DNA from: Anas platyrhynchos
Taxonomy: Eukaryota; Chordata; Aves; Anseriformes; Anatidae
NCBI RefSeq assembly: GCF_047663525.1
Contig: NC_092601.1
Location: 14,593,501 to 14,657,500 of the forward strand
DNA length: 64,000 bases
Direction of reading: 5' to 3'
The notes beneath the pieces are model-generated. The model saw nothing but the letters and a program-made list of their open reading frames with translations. It was not told where the DNA came from and ran no database searches. A program made the position numbers and the translations under genes. Position 1 is the stretch's first letter. Every line of letters starts with the position of its first letter. This document shows positions 47,979-62,600 of the stretch, in pieces.

Positions 47979-50032
47979 TCACCACACTTGGCAACTTCGG
48001 ATCACTTCCCGTAGAGCTTGTATTCCTTCCATGGTCTTGTCTTTTAAAGCCATGGCGAGAAGAACAGGTTTGTTCCCAGCTTCCTGAGACACGAACGCCA
48101 CCAGGTTTTTGGCACAAACATGGACGAGGGGCTGAAAAGCAAAGGTATACAGATGTGTACTCTTACAGCTGGGAGAGCCCTCCTACGTGCGTTAGGAGAG
48201 GAAGAGTCTTGCAATGACTTGTTCGTGGAGCACACAGAGAACCTGCCCATACTGGACTCAGACTGAACATGAGTTTGCTGAACAGTTCCAGCATGATTAG
48301 AAACAGACACACAGCTTGGCTGGTCAGCAAAGCCAAGCCATGGTACAGGACATTTTAGAAAGCACTTTCTCAACTATCTTAAAATGGAAGAGTTTGGACC
48401 TGAGAGCGACAGCTGTTCAACCCACCCTGAAACAACTTAACGGGAGCTAAACTTGAATTAAGTTTTGCACTGGTTTGGAAAATTTGGAAAGCTGGTGTGG
48501 GGAGTCTTTCCTTCCACAGTTGTAGAAAGACAGCGAAGAAAGTTGTCTTGTTTTTTTTTTGCAATTCTTAGAAATCTCAAAGTGGTGTTATATACACACT
48601 CTTTGCATGCCATGTGTAAAAGATGTGTTTCTGATTTTAATAGAATAATGAAAAACAGAAATAAATGGTGAGGCCAAAGCAGAGAAGAAAAGGGATAGAT
48701 TTTTCTGAGTGATGTTTCTTTAACAAGAATGTCCAGCTTGTCTAGGATTTATTGACACCATAGCTATGTATTTATTAAAAGGCTGAGCTTGTTTGATTTT
48801 AGCAATCATTGTGTGTTGGAAGTGTGTCCTATCCCAAATGGGGATGTTAATGGCAACAAGCAGGAAACCAGCAAACTAAAAAGCCTTTCCTTAAAGTTTA
48901 GATTGATTAAGTTGGTAAAATTGGTAAAATTATTTAAAAATACTATGTAACCAAGTATAAAAAGGCACTTTCCATCTCCAAAATAAAACATAAAAACAGA
49001 TTGAAGGTGGTGCCATTCAGAATTAGCAGATGTCACACCTACCAAAGCAAAGGTTCTCCCATTCAGGAAAGGCAGCTATTACTGAAGAATGAGAACTCCA
49101 TAATGAGAAGCTGCAGACAGAATTGGGAACCTGTGCTGCTAGTTTTTTCTACTTTAGGCTCGTAAGTAATATTTGACAGCTCCAGCCCTGATGGAAAGCC
49201 TCATAATCTTGTAGCTCTGTAACTTTTTGTTTTAATGCTTGACTAGTTGACGCTTTGCAAAATGCGTTTCCTTCTGCTTTCTCTCCAGCTTTGTGAAATA
49301 GTCGATAAAAACTCATTTTGTTGAAGCAAAACAAATTAAACTTTATCAAGGGCAGGTGCTGGCAAGCGCACTTGGGAGAGGGCAACTAAAGTCCATTATG
49401 GGGCTGGCATGGGTGGGGGCTGGGGGGAGGAGGCGAGACTTGAAAAGTTAAATTTATTGGAACTGAAACCCAGAAAAGGTTATCGAAGGCCAAATGTTTG
49501 ATCTTGCAACCTTTAAATCAACACCAGCTGTATCAAACCTGCCATAAACACTGCAAAGCAACCCATATCCTGTAAGATACAAAATAGCAGGCCCCCAAAC
49601 CACTCAGTTAGTTAAACTTACGCTGAAGAACAGATAAATGCGCATATTTTTCTGATGAACCCCTCTTCCTTCGGAACAGATTTTTACATTAATTTTACCA
49701 CTATGCAAACACTGCTTAACTACGGTGATTCATCAACTCCCTGGCAACTGGCGCAGCCCCACCTACCACATTTCCCCCTCTGCCTTGGTGCCAGCGTGCT
49801 GTACATCTGTTCTTACCTCATCCTTGCCCAGTAGCACTTTTGTGGTGAGCGAAGGCCTGCCAATGTTGTCGCCTATTGTGTTGGGGTCCACATAGACGAG
49901 CGTCCCCAGCTTGCCGTACTGCGTTACCACCACAAGAATGGAGTTGGAGAATGCCGTGCACACCACCTCCGTGGGGACCCCGTGTACCACTTCCTCTCGC
50001 TGCTTTGACGTCACGATGGGATTTGCTGCCAT
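47979..50032 (-). CDS. PSMG3: Proteasome assembly chaperone 3 (122 residues)
   Basis: PSMG3 (PAC3) acts with PSMG4 in early assembly of the 20S proteasome alpha-ring in the cytosol. There are two coding exons, 50032-49817 (72 codons) and 48131-47979 (50 codons plus stop TGA), joined in phase 0 across a 1.7 kb intron. The product is 122 residues, the same length as human. The sequence reads MAANPIVTSKQREEVVHGVP at the start, contains LTTKVLLGKDEPLVHVCAKN across the junction and ends in LREVIRSCQVW, the conserved C-terminus. A TTTTCTGCAG acceptor lies two bases before the ATG, so the leader exon is separate, in the CpG island near 50.6-50.8 kb. It is small and intact, and the start is fixed by the acceptor. 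Confidence 0.97.
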
Positions 50033-50479
50033 TGCTGCAGAAAACAATAACACGACATTAGATTAAAAACACGGACCACAGGCTATAAAAAGCCTGAATC
50101 CTTTCATTCACTTGGTGTACCGGGGTTAAGTTGATTTCAGGGCGTAACAGCACCCAGAGGTGTAGGCGAAGCGGTGAGCCTGGACAGGAACAGTTGTCAA
50201 CACCCAGCATCCACATGCACCTCACAGGAAGCTGAAATACAAATGCCCCCACATGGAAAAGTTGCTGTTTATAGGTTTTCACACTGCTTGCAGTTTAATG
50301 ATGACTGGACCTGTCCCCACCAAGTGCAGCACGATGCAAAACCTCATGGCAGTTCCTCACGCTGACTGCCGTCAAGGGGAGCCCCCCCAAACCCCCGCAC
50401 CTCCCAGACTTCAGCATTGAGTGGGCAGGCAAGCAGGAGACAAAAACACCACCAACAACAACCCAAAACTATGTATTTT

Positions 50480-50830
50480 TTTTAGGATTGGCCCCCCCAC
50501 ATCGCATCCCTCAGAGATGAGGGGAGCAGCGCTGCGCCCCCACAGGACCCTGGCTGCGGGAGGTGCCCGCTATCCCCTCACCCTGCCCTGGGCTCAGGCT
50601 GATCACAGCCCCCGCTCGGCCGCCCCTACCCTCCTCAGGCGTCGCCGCCGCCGCCGTTCTCCGCCCGGGCCCGCCCAGCCACGACAGAAGCGGCGCCTTT
50701 CCCCTCCCTCCAGCCGCCCGCGGCGCGGGGAGATGGCGCAGGGCCGCCGCCATCGCCGCCGCCGTCCCCTCAGCGCGGGGCCGCCATTAGCGGGCCGCCC
50801 GCCCAGGGAGGCGCCATCTACAGCGCACCC
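50480..50830 (-). promoter_or_regulatory. PSMG3: PSMG3 CpG-island promoter and leader exon
   Basis: A GC-rich, CpG-dense island. A minus-strand donor GAGG|GTAGGG at 50630/50629 would end the leader exon. Three YY1-like words (ATGGCG on the minus strand) lie near 50748, 50781 and 50812, a placement typical of start sites of TATA-less housekeeping genes. Confidence 0.65.
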
Positions 50831-51023
50831 CCCCCAACCTCTTCTCCTCTCACGGGTCCCCCCCCAAGCCCCTTTTTGGGTGTTTTCTGCCCGTTTTTCG
50901 CTGAAAATCGCGGCTGAAAATATAGGAGGGAGTGGGATGTGCCCGTCCGTGATTGCCCAGGATGTGTGGCGGGACGGGGTTGACCTGGTGGCAGGATGGA
51001 GGCTGCTAAATTCAACCTTTAAT

Positions 51024-51056
51024 ATTTATTTATTTATTTATTTATTTATTTATTTT
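51024..51056. repeat. (ATTT)n microsatellite
   Basis: About eight perfect ATTT tetramers in tandem, 0.2 kb upstream of the PSMG3 island. Confidence 0.95.
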
Positions 51057-52654
51057 TCTCAAGTTTTCAGGCAGGATGTGACTGTGCCCAGCAGCTGGGG
51101 GTTGTGGTGTGGTGCTGAGTGACTGAGGACTGCAGGGCGGGTCAGCAAAGGGGACACATTCTGTCACCACACCTTTGGTTTTGGGCCATCCATGAGCTCA
51201 AGGCTGCCTTCACTTGGGTCCCGTCCTCCCCTGGCACTGGTGGGATACCTGGATTCAATGCTGATGGGAGAAACAGCGTTGTTTTTACCAATAAAATACC
51301 CTTCAAGCCGTGCCCCCTTTGGTCTTGGTTGCTGAGCAGCATGCATATGGCTGGAGCAAGTAGCTGCTGCCCACCTGTGCTATAATGGGAGATAACGGCA
51401 TGTATGTGAAGCGTGCAAAAAGATATTTATGTACCATGAGCCATTCACACAAACATTTAATTTCTGTTACGTCCGTACAGTTATTTTAGTGCTAATTAGG
51501 ATTTTTCTCCTTTCCTTCTTTGAATTGCTAGTGCTTATGAGTAACAATTTTGGCCAATTTATACAAAGTTCTGGAAACTGTTTTTTTCTGAGATTCACAA
51601 CTTTCTGGACTTTTGCATTTGCTGCGCTCAGTGCATCTAAAATTCAATCTAAACCTTCATTTCTACTTGTTAGCTGTTCTTTACCATTCTTCATACCAGA
51701 CACAAAATATCCCAGCTATGGTTGCAGGAAAAACGTCCTGAATGCTGGGTTACCTCTTCAGAAGATCACTCTTAGGAGCTCATGATATTTTTGTTTTGTA
51801 TTAAAAGTTTCAGCAAAACTTTTAACTAAATTCTATGAAGAGCACATAAACTTCGTGCTGAGAATGCTTTAAGGCACCATTAGAGAGCAGTAGAGGTCCA
51901 CGGAAAAAAACTTCTGCTAGAGCAGGTTATTGTGGTTAACGCAAAAGGAGAGGCTTGATACCTTTTTGGCACTCTGCACAGTCTGGCAAATAGTCTGTTT
52001 TCCAGCACTGCGAAAAACCAGCATTCCTATTTCTTGCCTACCACAATCACTTGAGGCTTTGCCTGTTTGACAGAGATAATAGCAGCTCTTGTCAGTAAAG
52101 CCTCCTGACTCATGAAGAAGTTTATTCCTGCTCTACCTTCTCTGGAGAATAATTTTACTTCAGGAAACACAAAGGACCAGATTCTTCCTGCCATCCTTGC
52201 CAGACTCTGTTTTATTTTTTTTTACATGACAGGAGGACAAAGACAGTCCACTGTAGTTCAAACTTACATGGAAACAGCTCTGTCCCTCATACTTCACTGG
52301 TTTTCATTAGGTTTGGAGCAAAGAGTTATTTTTAACAGTTTCATTTAATTGGAAGTCACATTTTGGCACGGATCTGAGGTAGGATATAGGAAACGCATGA
52401 AGCAGACAGCAAGAGGTAACTGAGCCCTGAATTTTCATCACAAAAAATAAATACATTAAAAAAATATATGGATTACTTTTAAGGAGATTGTATTTGACTG
52501 TTTTTTGTCTGACTCAGGCAGGGCATGGGGATTTGAGAATGCACACCTTGGTAGATAATGGGACCCTTCCTGTGGGGTCTGCCCGCCTGACCACCACCTG
52601 CTTCCCATCATGTTCTGGCTGAGAAAGATACGTATCTGTGCTTACAGTCTGGTT

Positions 52655-52890
52655 ATCTATAGCACTTTTCATCCAAAGATCCCTAATCACATTGCAAACA
52701 TTATTACATTTAGCTTCATGAACTCTCTTTTGACATACGAGGTTATTAATATACCCCATTTTACGGTCCAAGGGAAATAAAGAATTGAGGGAGACAGCAG
52801 CTGAGAAGCCATCACGTCCTTGGCCAGAGATTGTGCAGGATTCCAGGATCTCTTCCATTCCCAGGCACTGAGTGCTGAAGAAACATAAGT
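52655..52890 (+). repeat. Ancient L3/CR1- or MIR3-type repeat relic
   Basis: The order of words matches the 3' end shared by old vertebrate L3/MIR3 elements: ATAGCACTTTTCATCCAAAG, then GCAAACATTATTACATTTAG, then ACCCCATTTTACGG, then a GATTCCAGGATCTC end region. It is heavily diverged, as expected for an insertion that predates birds. Identification is from memory of the consensus. Confidence 0.65.
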
Positions 52891-55800
52891 CATGCATGTC
52901 ACTATCTCAATTACCAGTGAAACTCAATGACTGTGCAGCCCAATACTTTGACAAGAAAAACTACTCATAATACTGCAGTTTTATACCTTTATTATTATTT
53001 ATTTGAGCAGCTTCTTACTACTCTTCCTTTTAAAATGCTTAAGTGCCTATGTGTAGACTGGAAGCAGTCTGCTTTTTATAATAATCTTTGCATTTATCTG
53101 AAGTGATTTTATAGAGCAAATGCGTAGGATCCACAGAGCATTAGAAATGTTTCCCACTTCTCTTGAAAACTAGACACATAGTGTTTCAGGACATCCATTA
53201 ATAATCCCTGCTCTTGGGAGTGCCTAGCTATCAAAGCGCTGGGTTGGTTTATTAGTTTACAGGTTATTACTTCTCTAGTTTAGATTTCTCTCTTGTATCT
53301 TTTATGATGCAGAATATAGACTGTGAGCTGGAACCTCAGGTGCAGCTGGGCTCTGGTCTGCGCATCCAAGGAGAGAGGAAAGGAATTAGTTTGCTCCCTG
53401 ATGCAGGAGCTGCTTGGGAATTATTCTGACCCTTGTTATCAATCAGGTACGTGAAGCAGAGCTGCTGTTAAGGGCTCTTGTCTGGCCAGGCAATATCAGA
53501 GTGCTCCTCTTCACCGTATCAGCATCACAGCAAGGTCGGGAGGGTGTGGGTGGTGCAGGGTTATGTGCCTGCTTGTCACTGCTCCCTCTTTGGGGCGGTT
53601 GTGTCAAAGGGGTAAGAGGGATGACAGAAATCAACCTCCTGGCTTTTTCAAGCAGTTCCCACTGCATTTAAATGGAGTTTGACAGAGGCTGTGTCCATGT
53701 CCAGAAAATAGCACTGAAATGAGAGCCTAGGGAAAGTGGAGGAGCACATTTGGTGCTGTTCTTGAAGATCTGCTTTAGTACCAGAAGCCTTTTTATCTCA
53801 GCTGGCTATCTCTGCAGCCAGTTGGGAGAGGCTATGTCACACCTAGATATGAAGCAGAAGCACACCTTAGAACCTGGCTACCTACAGCTAGGAGTCAAGC
53901 CTGCTGGGGCTGAAGCTGGCTGTTGTATCTCCTGGTTTCTAAACCCCAGTCAGGCTTACACCTGACATAGGTATGTGCCTGATAAACATGACCCAAAGAG
54001 AACAGCTTCTGCACGTGGACTGAAACAGGACATCAGGTTTGCAGGGAAACCTGAGGTTAAAATCTGAGTTCGGACATGTCGAGGTTTAGGTGACAGCTTA
54101 ACAGGACTTTCAGAGTTTCAGTATCATTTCCTATTCTAAGAGACCAGTCCAGGAGATTTGCTTTGTCCTTAAGTTTTCTACACAGCTCTCATTGTATGCG
54201 ACATCTCCTATTTCATTCATTTGTTGCATAACTAAGAGGAAGGCTAAGCCAATCAATCAGGCATTGCAGAAGCCCTCTAAGCTATTTACCTGTTCATTGA
54301 TTAAGCTTTTTTTCTTTTTTTTTTTTTTCTTAGTGAAGAATTCAGCCTGAAAAATAAAAAAGAAAAAAAAGAACCAACCACACCACCACAACTTTCTAAC
54401 AAAACAACAACAAAACAAGCTCAACAACTAATTATTTCCTTTCTGTATAGTCCTTAGACTGCAGTCAGCTGCACATCTGAATTGCTGTATGTAGTTGCAT
54501 GCCTGAGACTGTCAGGTCACCCTATTGTCTTTTTTTTTTTTCTATCATTTTCAACATAGTAAGAAAACAATATGGGAATGTTCATTGATGTCTATGTAAA
54601 TAGCAACTTCCCACATGTGAACACTAGCGTATTCTCCTGCAAAAGCTCAGTGTGCAGGGTAGGATTTAAAAACATGGCAATAAGCCAACATGCTCTGGCT
54701 GGGCCTGGAAACATCTAGGTAGCAATTTGACTAGAGCTCTTTACATTTTTTTTTTCCCCCAGATTTAGCAAGCTATAAATAGAAGTACTCCAGGCCTTGT
54801 AGGACTTTGTTATGCTGTGTCATTTGTGTTTTCTGGGCTGCTGTGCAGAGTGGGGTAGGAGGACTTGAGATCAATGAGACTGGGATGAGAAATGGGCTTC
54901 TTTGATGCTCGGGAGAATTTAAGAAAGGGGCTGCTCCCGAGATTGTAGAACCTGGTACAAGTGAGACAAGTCACACCTACAGAAGGACTTTGCTGAAAAC
55001 GGTTTCCTGGGTGCTTGATCTTGAGCAGCAGTAGTTTTCTTATAGCCAGTACCTTGAAAACCAGTGGATCCTACATTTATTTGCAAAAATTATCCAGAAA
55101 TGACTTCAGCAGCTGCTGAAATGAAAATGACATTCTTGAAATGTGTGAAATGCATCCAGAACAGCCCCAGTCTACCTAAAGAACTCCAGCTACCTAAAAG
55201 GCTCGGGATTACATCATGCAGTCTCAGTGGTGCTAACAATAATTTTATCTACAATATTTATCATAAGATAACAGCTGCCTGTACTGGGCACTGCACCCAG
55301 GGGGTACAGAGCAGATCGAGTCATCATGCTGCAAGATTGAGTTTGAGTACTGTTTATATAATTTTCATTTGTCAAATAACAGCCCTACATTGATCATGAC
55401 CATGACAGTGCCTGTGGATGGTATCATCCATCAACAGATCCACTCTGTGAGCAGCAGAAACTTTGAATTGCTGGAACGGCTGAAGAAATTATTTCCACGG
55501 ATCAGTAAAGACAGCAGTAATTGTCATAAAGCTCATTCTAGTTTGTGCAGGAGTTTTTCAGTTGCTCACGGTGGTCTGTCAAATGAAAGGCAGCATGCAA
55601 ATGGAGTGGATCATAAAAATAATAATAGCATAGCTTCTAAGAACAAAATTCGTACTGCTCTTTGTTGCTAAGAAATGTGGAGACAAAATAACAACTTGAC
55701 TCTTGCAGAAGCAACAAGAGAATATCAGACTATGGGTATAATGCTAATAGCATGGTCGGTTGTATAAATCACTTAATTGTGACAGCAAATTAAATAGTGC

Positions 55801-56584
55801 CGTTGTCTAGAATTCAACCATAGTTAAAATGATGTGTCTTGATGAGACAAATGCTTTGTGCACCGCCAGTAATATATTAGCTCCTCTTTCAAGTGAGAAA
55901 ACAATTAAAAACTTGGTTGAAAAGGGCATATTTTCTCTGTGGCCACTGATCCCTTAAACTCTGGAAATAATAAATTGTTTCTAATAGTTGTTCATTATTA
56001 CACAGTTGAAAGAGAAAAAATCCATTGTCTCATTATGTTCAAGACAGTTATGAAATTGCATTGGGAATATTTGAAAATATAAGAGGCATATAACCAAATG
56101 TTTTCAACTTTGACAATGCATCATCATTTGCACCTCATAATGCTACTGTTAACTTTGGGAGATATCAGTCAGTGCACGCAGTGGAAAATTAGAATAAATA
56201 TTTACTTTTAGTACATATACTGCATAAATAACAGCAAAGTATGCAGTAGTCATGATTGGATTTTGAGGGTCATGTAACAAAAATTTCAGAATTATAGAAG
56301 GTATTCATTTTGCAGAACCTAAATATGTGGAAATATTGAGGCTTCTCCCAGTGAAGTGAGTAGCTTTGTGCCTTGGTAATGCAAAAAAATGAAAATTATT
56401 CTGGGTGTTAAGAAACACTCTTGGATATTAGGTGAAAATGGCACCATCTAATTTTGAAGTTCTCTACAGATTTTGAAGACAGGGATGGTGGAAATGCCTG
56501 GTGTCTGAATGAACTCTTTTGTAGTTCATTACTTTTTTTTTTTTTTTTTGGTCATCAAAATTAAGTCAAAATTAAAATACTTAG

Positions 56585-56608
<24 letters not shown>
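56585..56608. repeat. (CA)12 microsatellite
   Basis: Twelve uninterrupted CA dinucleotides, a likely polymorphic marker. Confidence 0.97.
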
Positions 56609-56615
<7 letters not shown>

Positions 56616-59600
56616 TGCTGTAGATCACCATAAAAGAATGAATAACACATTTTTTGGTCATAAATGTCAGACCTGCACAAAGACATACCATGATAAGACA
56701 AAAGAATGGAGGCAGGCACCCTTCGGTGGGATGTATGAGCTCTCCGATCCCAGTCTCCATCTACTGACAGTGACCTGATTCAGTCTCTGAAAAAAATGTG
56801 AGATTTTAAGAAACTGGAAGCCATACTGAAGGACATAGCTATGACAAAAAATTGGTCTAGCTAAGAATATTGCGATTGGAAAGATTTTGTGAGGCATGTG
56901 CATACACTGCACAAATTTGTATTTAGAAGTGCTTCAGATCCTTATCTCCATTTCATAACACTTGTAGAATTTTCTGCATCCATTCCTGTCCCTAGAGAGT
57001 GACAGGATAAATGTTTTCTCTTGTAAGCAGATTTGACATTTCAGAAACCTGGAAAATGTTAAGTCTGTTAAAGATGAAGTTTAAATAGTTAATTTTCACT
57101 GACCACATAAAGAATCAACATTAAAATTAAATGAACCAACATTAAAAAAAAAATAGTATTGAAATTGTTTGTTATTACTATTCTAAGTAATAAACTGAAG
57201 TTTGTAATAATGGAATTGTGCCTTTGATATACAGTATACACATACTCTGAGGAGTAAAAATACAATTATACACCGAAGAAAATGGCATTAAAATATTGTC
57301 CCTTATTTCACAAATGCTTTTCTATTTCTGTCCAAGAAGCATACTCATCAAGAAAAGGAGATATGCCATGAACTTTTAAAATTTCATCCTGGAAATGAGG
57401 TCTGAATACTCCAAAAGGAAATCAGTGTCATTTCCTACTTTCTCTTCTGTGTCTGCAAGAAATGCTCTGCTTCAGTCTTTCTCTGCTCCTCACTTAATTC
57501 TGTTTCTCCAGGGGAGTCCAGCCTGTTGCTCGTGTTGTTGCTCGCAACTTCATGTGAGTTTCCTTTCCTATTGCTTCCAAGAGCATTTTGGAACCCGTTT
57601 GCCCTGAAACCCTGGGATCAGAGAATGCTGAGAGATTAGGTTTAAACCTGTTAAACTGAATTAACACTCCTACCACATGATTCTGGCCTGTGCCAGTCCT
57701 TCTCATCTCGTTCGGAGTTTAGGATAATTTGTTTAGTAGTGCTGATCAGTTGGAGGTTAATTCAATTGGACTTTGGTTATTTATTCATGCCCGGATTTGC
57801 TAAGTGTCACAGCAGATACATGAGGGCTCTGTTACAGTTATGAGATGGCTTCATTAGTGTGACAGAGAGTCCATCTGGATGACTTCTCTTCCTCACTGCA
57901 ATCACTGGCTGTCAGGGCTTTCTACGGTGGAAAAAAAATCCTTATGTAACACCTGCCTTTCATTTGTGTCGTAAGCCTATTGATTACAACTTAAAATACA
58001 CTTCTCTTTGCTGATTGCTGGGATTGCCAATAACCTTTCTCAGGGATCTCAGCGGTATTCCAGCTCTATATTTTAAATTGATACCAGAGTATAAAAGAAA
58101 AGTACAAGTGTGTTTTAAAAGGCATTTGTTACTAATAAACTGTTTCATGCAGTGTTTTGCTCCTAGAGAATTCCTACTCACTTCAAGATCCTCTTTCTCC
58201 ATCGGTGTAACCCTGCCAGCTGCAGGGTGGAACATGGTCAGTTTTCCGCACCGTCCAGAATTAACTGCCCCGAAATGGAAGACAGCAAAGAAGATGAAAA
58301 TTGCATCCTGCTGAAACCTCTGGAGGAATCTAGGTTGGCAGAATGTTGTTACTCAAACTGGATCGTGGCCAGGACACCAGGATTAATGTTAGCACAAAAT
58401 GCCACTTGATTGCAAGTGTTCGGATAACCTTGGATGAAAGTCTTATCTGAAAAGAGGCTCTTCTGACAGAATAGGGCTCCCTGATATTGGCTGGGGCTTT
58501 GGTTCAGGCTTGACTCAGAGAATTTTTGCTATTTGCTTCAGCAGTTTTTGAATGGGGCAGCTCTTGAGTGGTAACAGATCTCCCCTTCACAGCCTGCAGC
58601 GCAGCAGATAATTTCCCAGAGAGGACTCCATGCCGCGGACTGATGTCTCATTTTAGACAGACTGTGATTAGATGTTTCCTGATATATCATGCAAACATTA
58701 CAAATGGGAGCCTGACGGGACGCTTGCTGGGGAAAGGTCCTACCGATCAGAAGCCAGGAAAATGTTCAATACCAAGAAGGCGCTGGGCCAAGCCGAGCTT
58801 CTGCGGTCACAGAAAGATGGAAAGGCTACTTAAGTCATAGAGTTTCTCCCGAGGAAGTGAGACCCAAATTTGCCTCATTCTTATGATATTCTCCTCTCTG
58901 AATATTTCTACTGTCAGTCCTGTAATGCATGTTATGGCTTGGGCGGGCAGAACCAGGTGGTCCCCAATGGAAGCCTTGATGATTAAGAGCAGCATTAATC
59001 AACATTTCTTCTCTTGCCTTTTTTTTTTTTTTTTTTTAATTAAATTGTAAATCTGTGCCGAGGAACAAACATCAACTTTCAAGGAGTGAGAAATGTTCCC
59101 ACATTTGGCCTGCTACAGGAAACCCTGTCACAGTTACACACCGTGAAATATGGTCTCCAACAGAACAACGTTCCTGGAGCCAGCTGGGACCTGCATTACA
59201 ACACGGCGTTCTTCGCCGAAGTTTATTCATTGTTGACTTGGAAGCCAAGGTAGAGCTTTTGAGTGGAGATTTCTTCCTACCCACACAGCAATGCAACACG
59301 GCTCCCACAGCGTCAGCTCCTACCAGGAAGCTGAAGAGAGCAGTGCTAAGAGAAAAATGTGCCAGGACCCATCTTAGCCACCAGATGAACAACCTGCTGG
59401 GGGGTTTTGGTGTTTCTTGCACTTGTCCTGGTCTCACACTCCTGCACGGGCAAGAGAAAGCAGACAGGGACAGTGTCATGGGACCCTGCCGTGAATTACA
59501 AAGCGGGATGTATCTGCCAAAAGGCAGTGTGTGGTCTCCAGAGACAGGAGGAGGAGAATGGTGTGAATGCCATCTTCCTTAAAGCAAGCTCCGTGCAAAG

Positions 59601-62600
59601 TGAACCACCCTGACATCTCGACTGCAGGGGTGGTGAAGCTCTACCACAGGACTTGCTTTGCCATTTGGTTCTGAGGGCAAACCCCATGGCTGCTGTCATG
59701 TGGGGTGAATCCAGCCTGGCCTGGTTTGCTGGTGGAGCTATTTTTCACCTTACCCAGGCTCCACTGAAGTTTTCTCTCTTCTTCTGTCTCCTATCCGCCA
59801 GCCCAGCCTTCCCATTCCTCTCCTGCAGCAGCTCAGACTTGTATATGAGCCAAGATATGAATCCCTGAGGAATCCACTTCATTTAATATTCCTCTTCCCT
59901 GTCTTCATTATTTTTCATTTATAGGGTAACCAGCACCTGAGATGCTCAGTGCTCTCCCTAACTTTACTTCGAGTAGATAAACTTTTAAATGAAACATTTT
60001 CATTCCCCCCTCCTTCTGTTGGAGGGCTACTGTATAATTCTATATTTAAAAAACAAAACGGCAAACGGAGAAGTAATCACAGATGCATTTTGCTGAGGAG
60101 AGATAGATGGCCTGACATAAGAGATTGAACATACTATTCCACAGATATCCCTGCATCTGACAAAATAGGCCAAGCTTGTTCTTTATGTAGCTCCACCAGG
60201 GACGAACAAGACCCAGGGGCTGTAAAGAAGACCACGTGCTGACATTTTGTTTCATCGAGTCCCCGGAACACTGAATATGCTCTTGATATGCGAGAGTAGT
60301 CTGAAATCTGCAATCAGCTCCACGAGTGTAATTGAATCTGAGTCAGGAGAAGTGACACCTGCATGATGAAGAAGGGCATTCATTATGCTCTGTTCAGGTC
60401 TGTACCATCCTGCTCGTGTGGACGGAGTTCAGCATGTACTATCTCAAGCAGAGATCACACAATCATGCTCCAACTATCATTTCCTATATATATTTCTACT
60501 ACGTGCCGGCCATCTCAATGCCATGCTGACAACTGCAGAAGCACACACCGTCCTATCCCAATATCTGCTCTACACGTATGCCTCAGCCAGCAGATGCACG
60601 TTGCACTTATGAATATGAATGGGCCAAAACGTGTAACGCACCCTTCATGCCAGGCTCACTCTCCCTCATGTGCTTCTCATAAATCACCACTGTCTTGGGG
60701 ACATCTGTGTCAGCTAAGACCAATCCCTTGCCCCTGCAAAACCCTTGTGAAGTCTGCAGGGGCCTAGGAAGTCGTCCATTTACACAAATGCTCCCTGCAT
60801 GGCCAACAATAATCACAAGACCTTTGTACTAAAGACTAAATGTCTCATAGCACAGCAAGGGAGAAGGAGAGGCCATACACATCACCACTGCCTAAAGGGG
60901 AAGTACAAGAGGGGAAAATGCCTGGATGATATTGTGATGATCTTCTCGTGGTGTCACCAGGAGCGGTTCTTTTGGGGAAGGTGCAATGAAAAGCTTTTCG
61001 GAAAAAATGTTGTCAAAGCAATTTTTGCTGGAAATGCTATTTTGACACATCAGGCCATATTGTTTTGATCATTGCCTTTTCAAAAGTAACTTCTAGCTTA
61101 CAGTGCTCTGCTTTGATGATTTTTCAAACAAAGCTGCAGTCATTTTCACTTCGTGTCAATTTTTCATCCACATTTTATCTTACATGGGAAAACAGAGAGC
61201 GAAAGAAAACATTTGATTGACCCAGACTCCCCGCGGGATGTGCTGGCTTTGCGAAAACTTTCCAAATATTGCTTCCTTTTCCCTGTTTGGAAGGAAATCC
61301 TCAGGCCTCTCACCTGTTGGAGAGGGGAGGACCCACTCTCCAGGGAACCCAGCACTTCTCATTGAGGATATCGGGTGCCCTTGAGAGGTGGCCAAAATGG
61401 GGGAAGCAGCACATCTTGGCAGGCAGCCAGAAGAGCGAGCAGCCTTGGCAGGTCTCCTTTGTGCAAGGCAAGCACTTCGCCGGTCTCCTTTGGAGGAGGG
61501 AAGCACGGTGAGGTGACAGGCAGAAGGGACAGACCCGCTCCGGACCTTGCACCCAAGGCTGGAGCTCCGTTTTCCCTTCCTATGCCAATTGGGGATCACC
61601 TGCCAGTTCCCCACACTTGAAGGGAGCCTTCCCCAAATCCCTTCCATGTAATACATAGGTATACAACACAGAGATAAAATCAACTACTGAAAGCAAGAGA
61701 AAAAGATATTGCGAAAGTCAGCTGGACCCTCTTGGGAGAGGATTGCAAAATATGTATCCAATAAAGCTTCTCTGATGATACCCATAAATAGAGAGCCGAA
61801 GTGCTGGCCCTGCTGTCCTCTCCAGTGCCATTCCACCAGAACTGTGTTGCTCACATCCTGAGTCATCCCCAAGGAGAGCAATAGACGTTATATGCTTGAA
61901 ACGGTTTAATTTCCAACTGGCCCAAGCACAGTTCACCCCTCCTTCATCAAGCAAGAGGAAGATGGAGAATTTTAATATCTTCTGGTGAGATCATGGGGCC
62001 TCTGAGCCCCCAGCCTTACTCAATGCAGCCAGTGCATTTTGCCTGTGCCATGCAACAAGCTGCAGGCTCTGGGATTGCAGTGCCTGGAGGGGAGACTGGC
62101 AGTGCTGGCACAGAAAGCTGGACCTTCCTGGCTGCTCTGACCGAGCTGCAGGACCTCAAAGTCTCTGTTTTCAGCTGGGGGAGAGCCTGGTTAGCTCTTA
62201 ATTTTATAGTAAGGTACTCAAATGGCTTTATTTCCCCAGGCAGAGATGAAGAATTCCCTCTTGGAGAAACAGCTCTGTAGGCAGATGCGTTCAGTGAGGG
62301 TCTAAGGCTTCCTTTGTCCTGGAAGACCTGAGGGTGCAGCACCCATTCCCTGCATAGGGCCAGCCTGAGTTTTGTAGGTAAACTGAGGTGGGGAGCTCCA
62401 GGCTCTGCTGTCCTCCCCAAACCAGTTGTCCCAGCACATGGGGAGGGGTTGGCTCCCAGGAACCTGCCCTCACCACACACCCGGGGCACAAAAATTGCCC
62501 CAGAGATGAGGAAAGTGTCCTGCAGGAGGAGATACAGCCACCTTTATGGTGGAGTACAAGGACAAGAAAAATCTGTAGGGCGGCCTACTGCTGTGAGGTG

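Noticed and set aside
55064-55671. Two adjacent frames of about 100 codons in the AT-rich flank
   Set aside because: No recognised family, no splice context, ordinary for AT-rich DNA.
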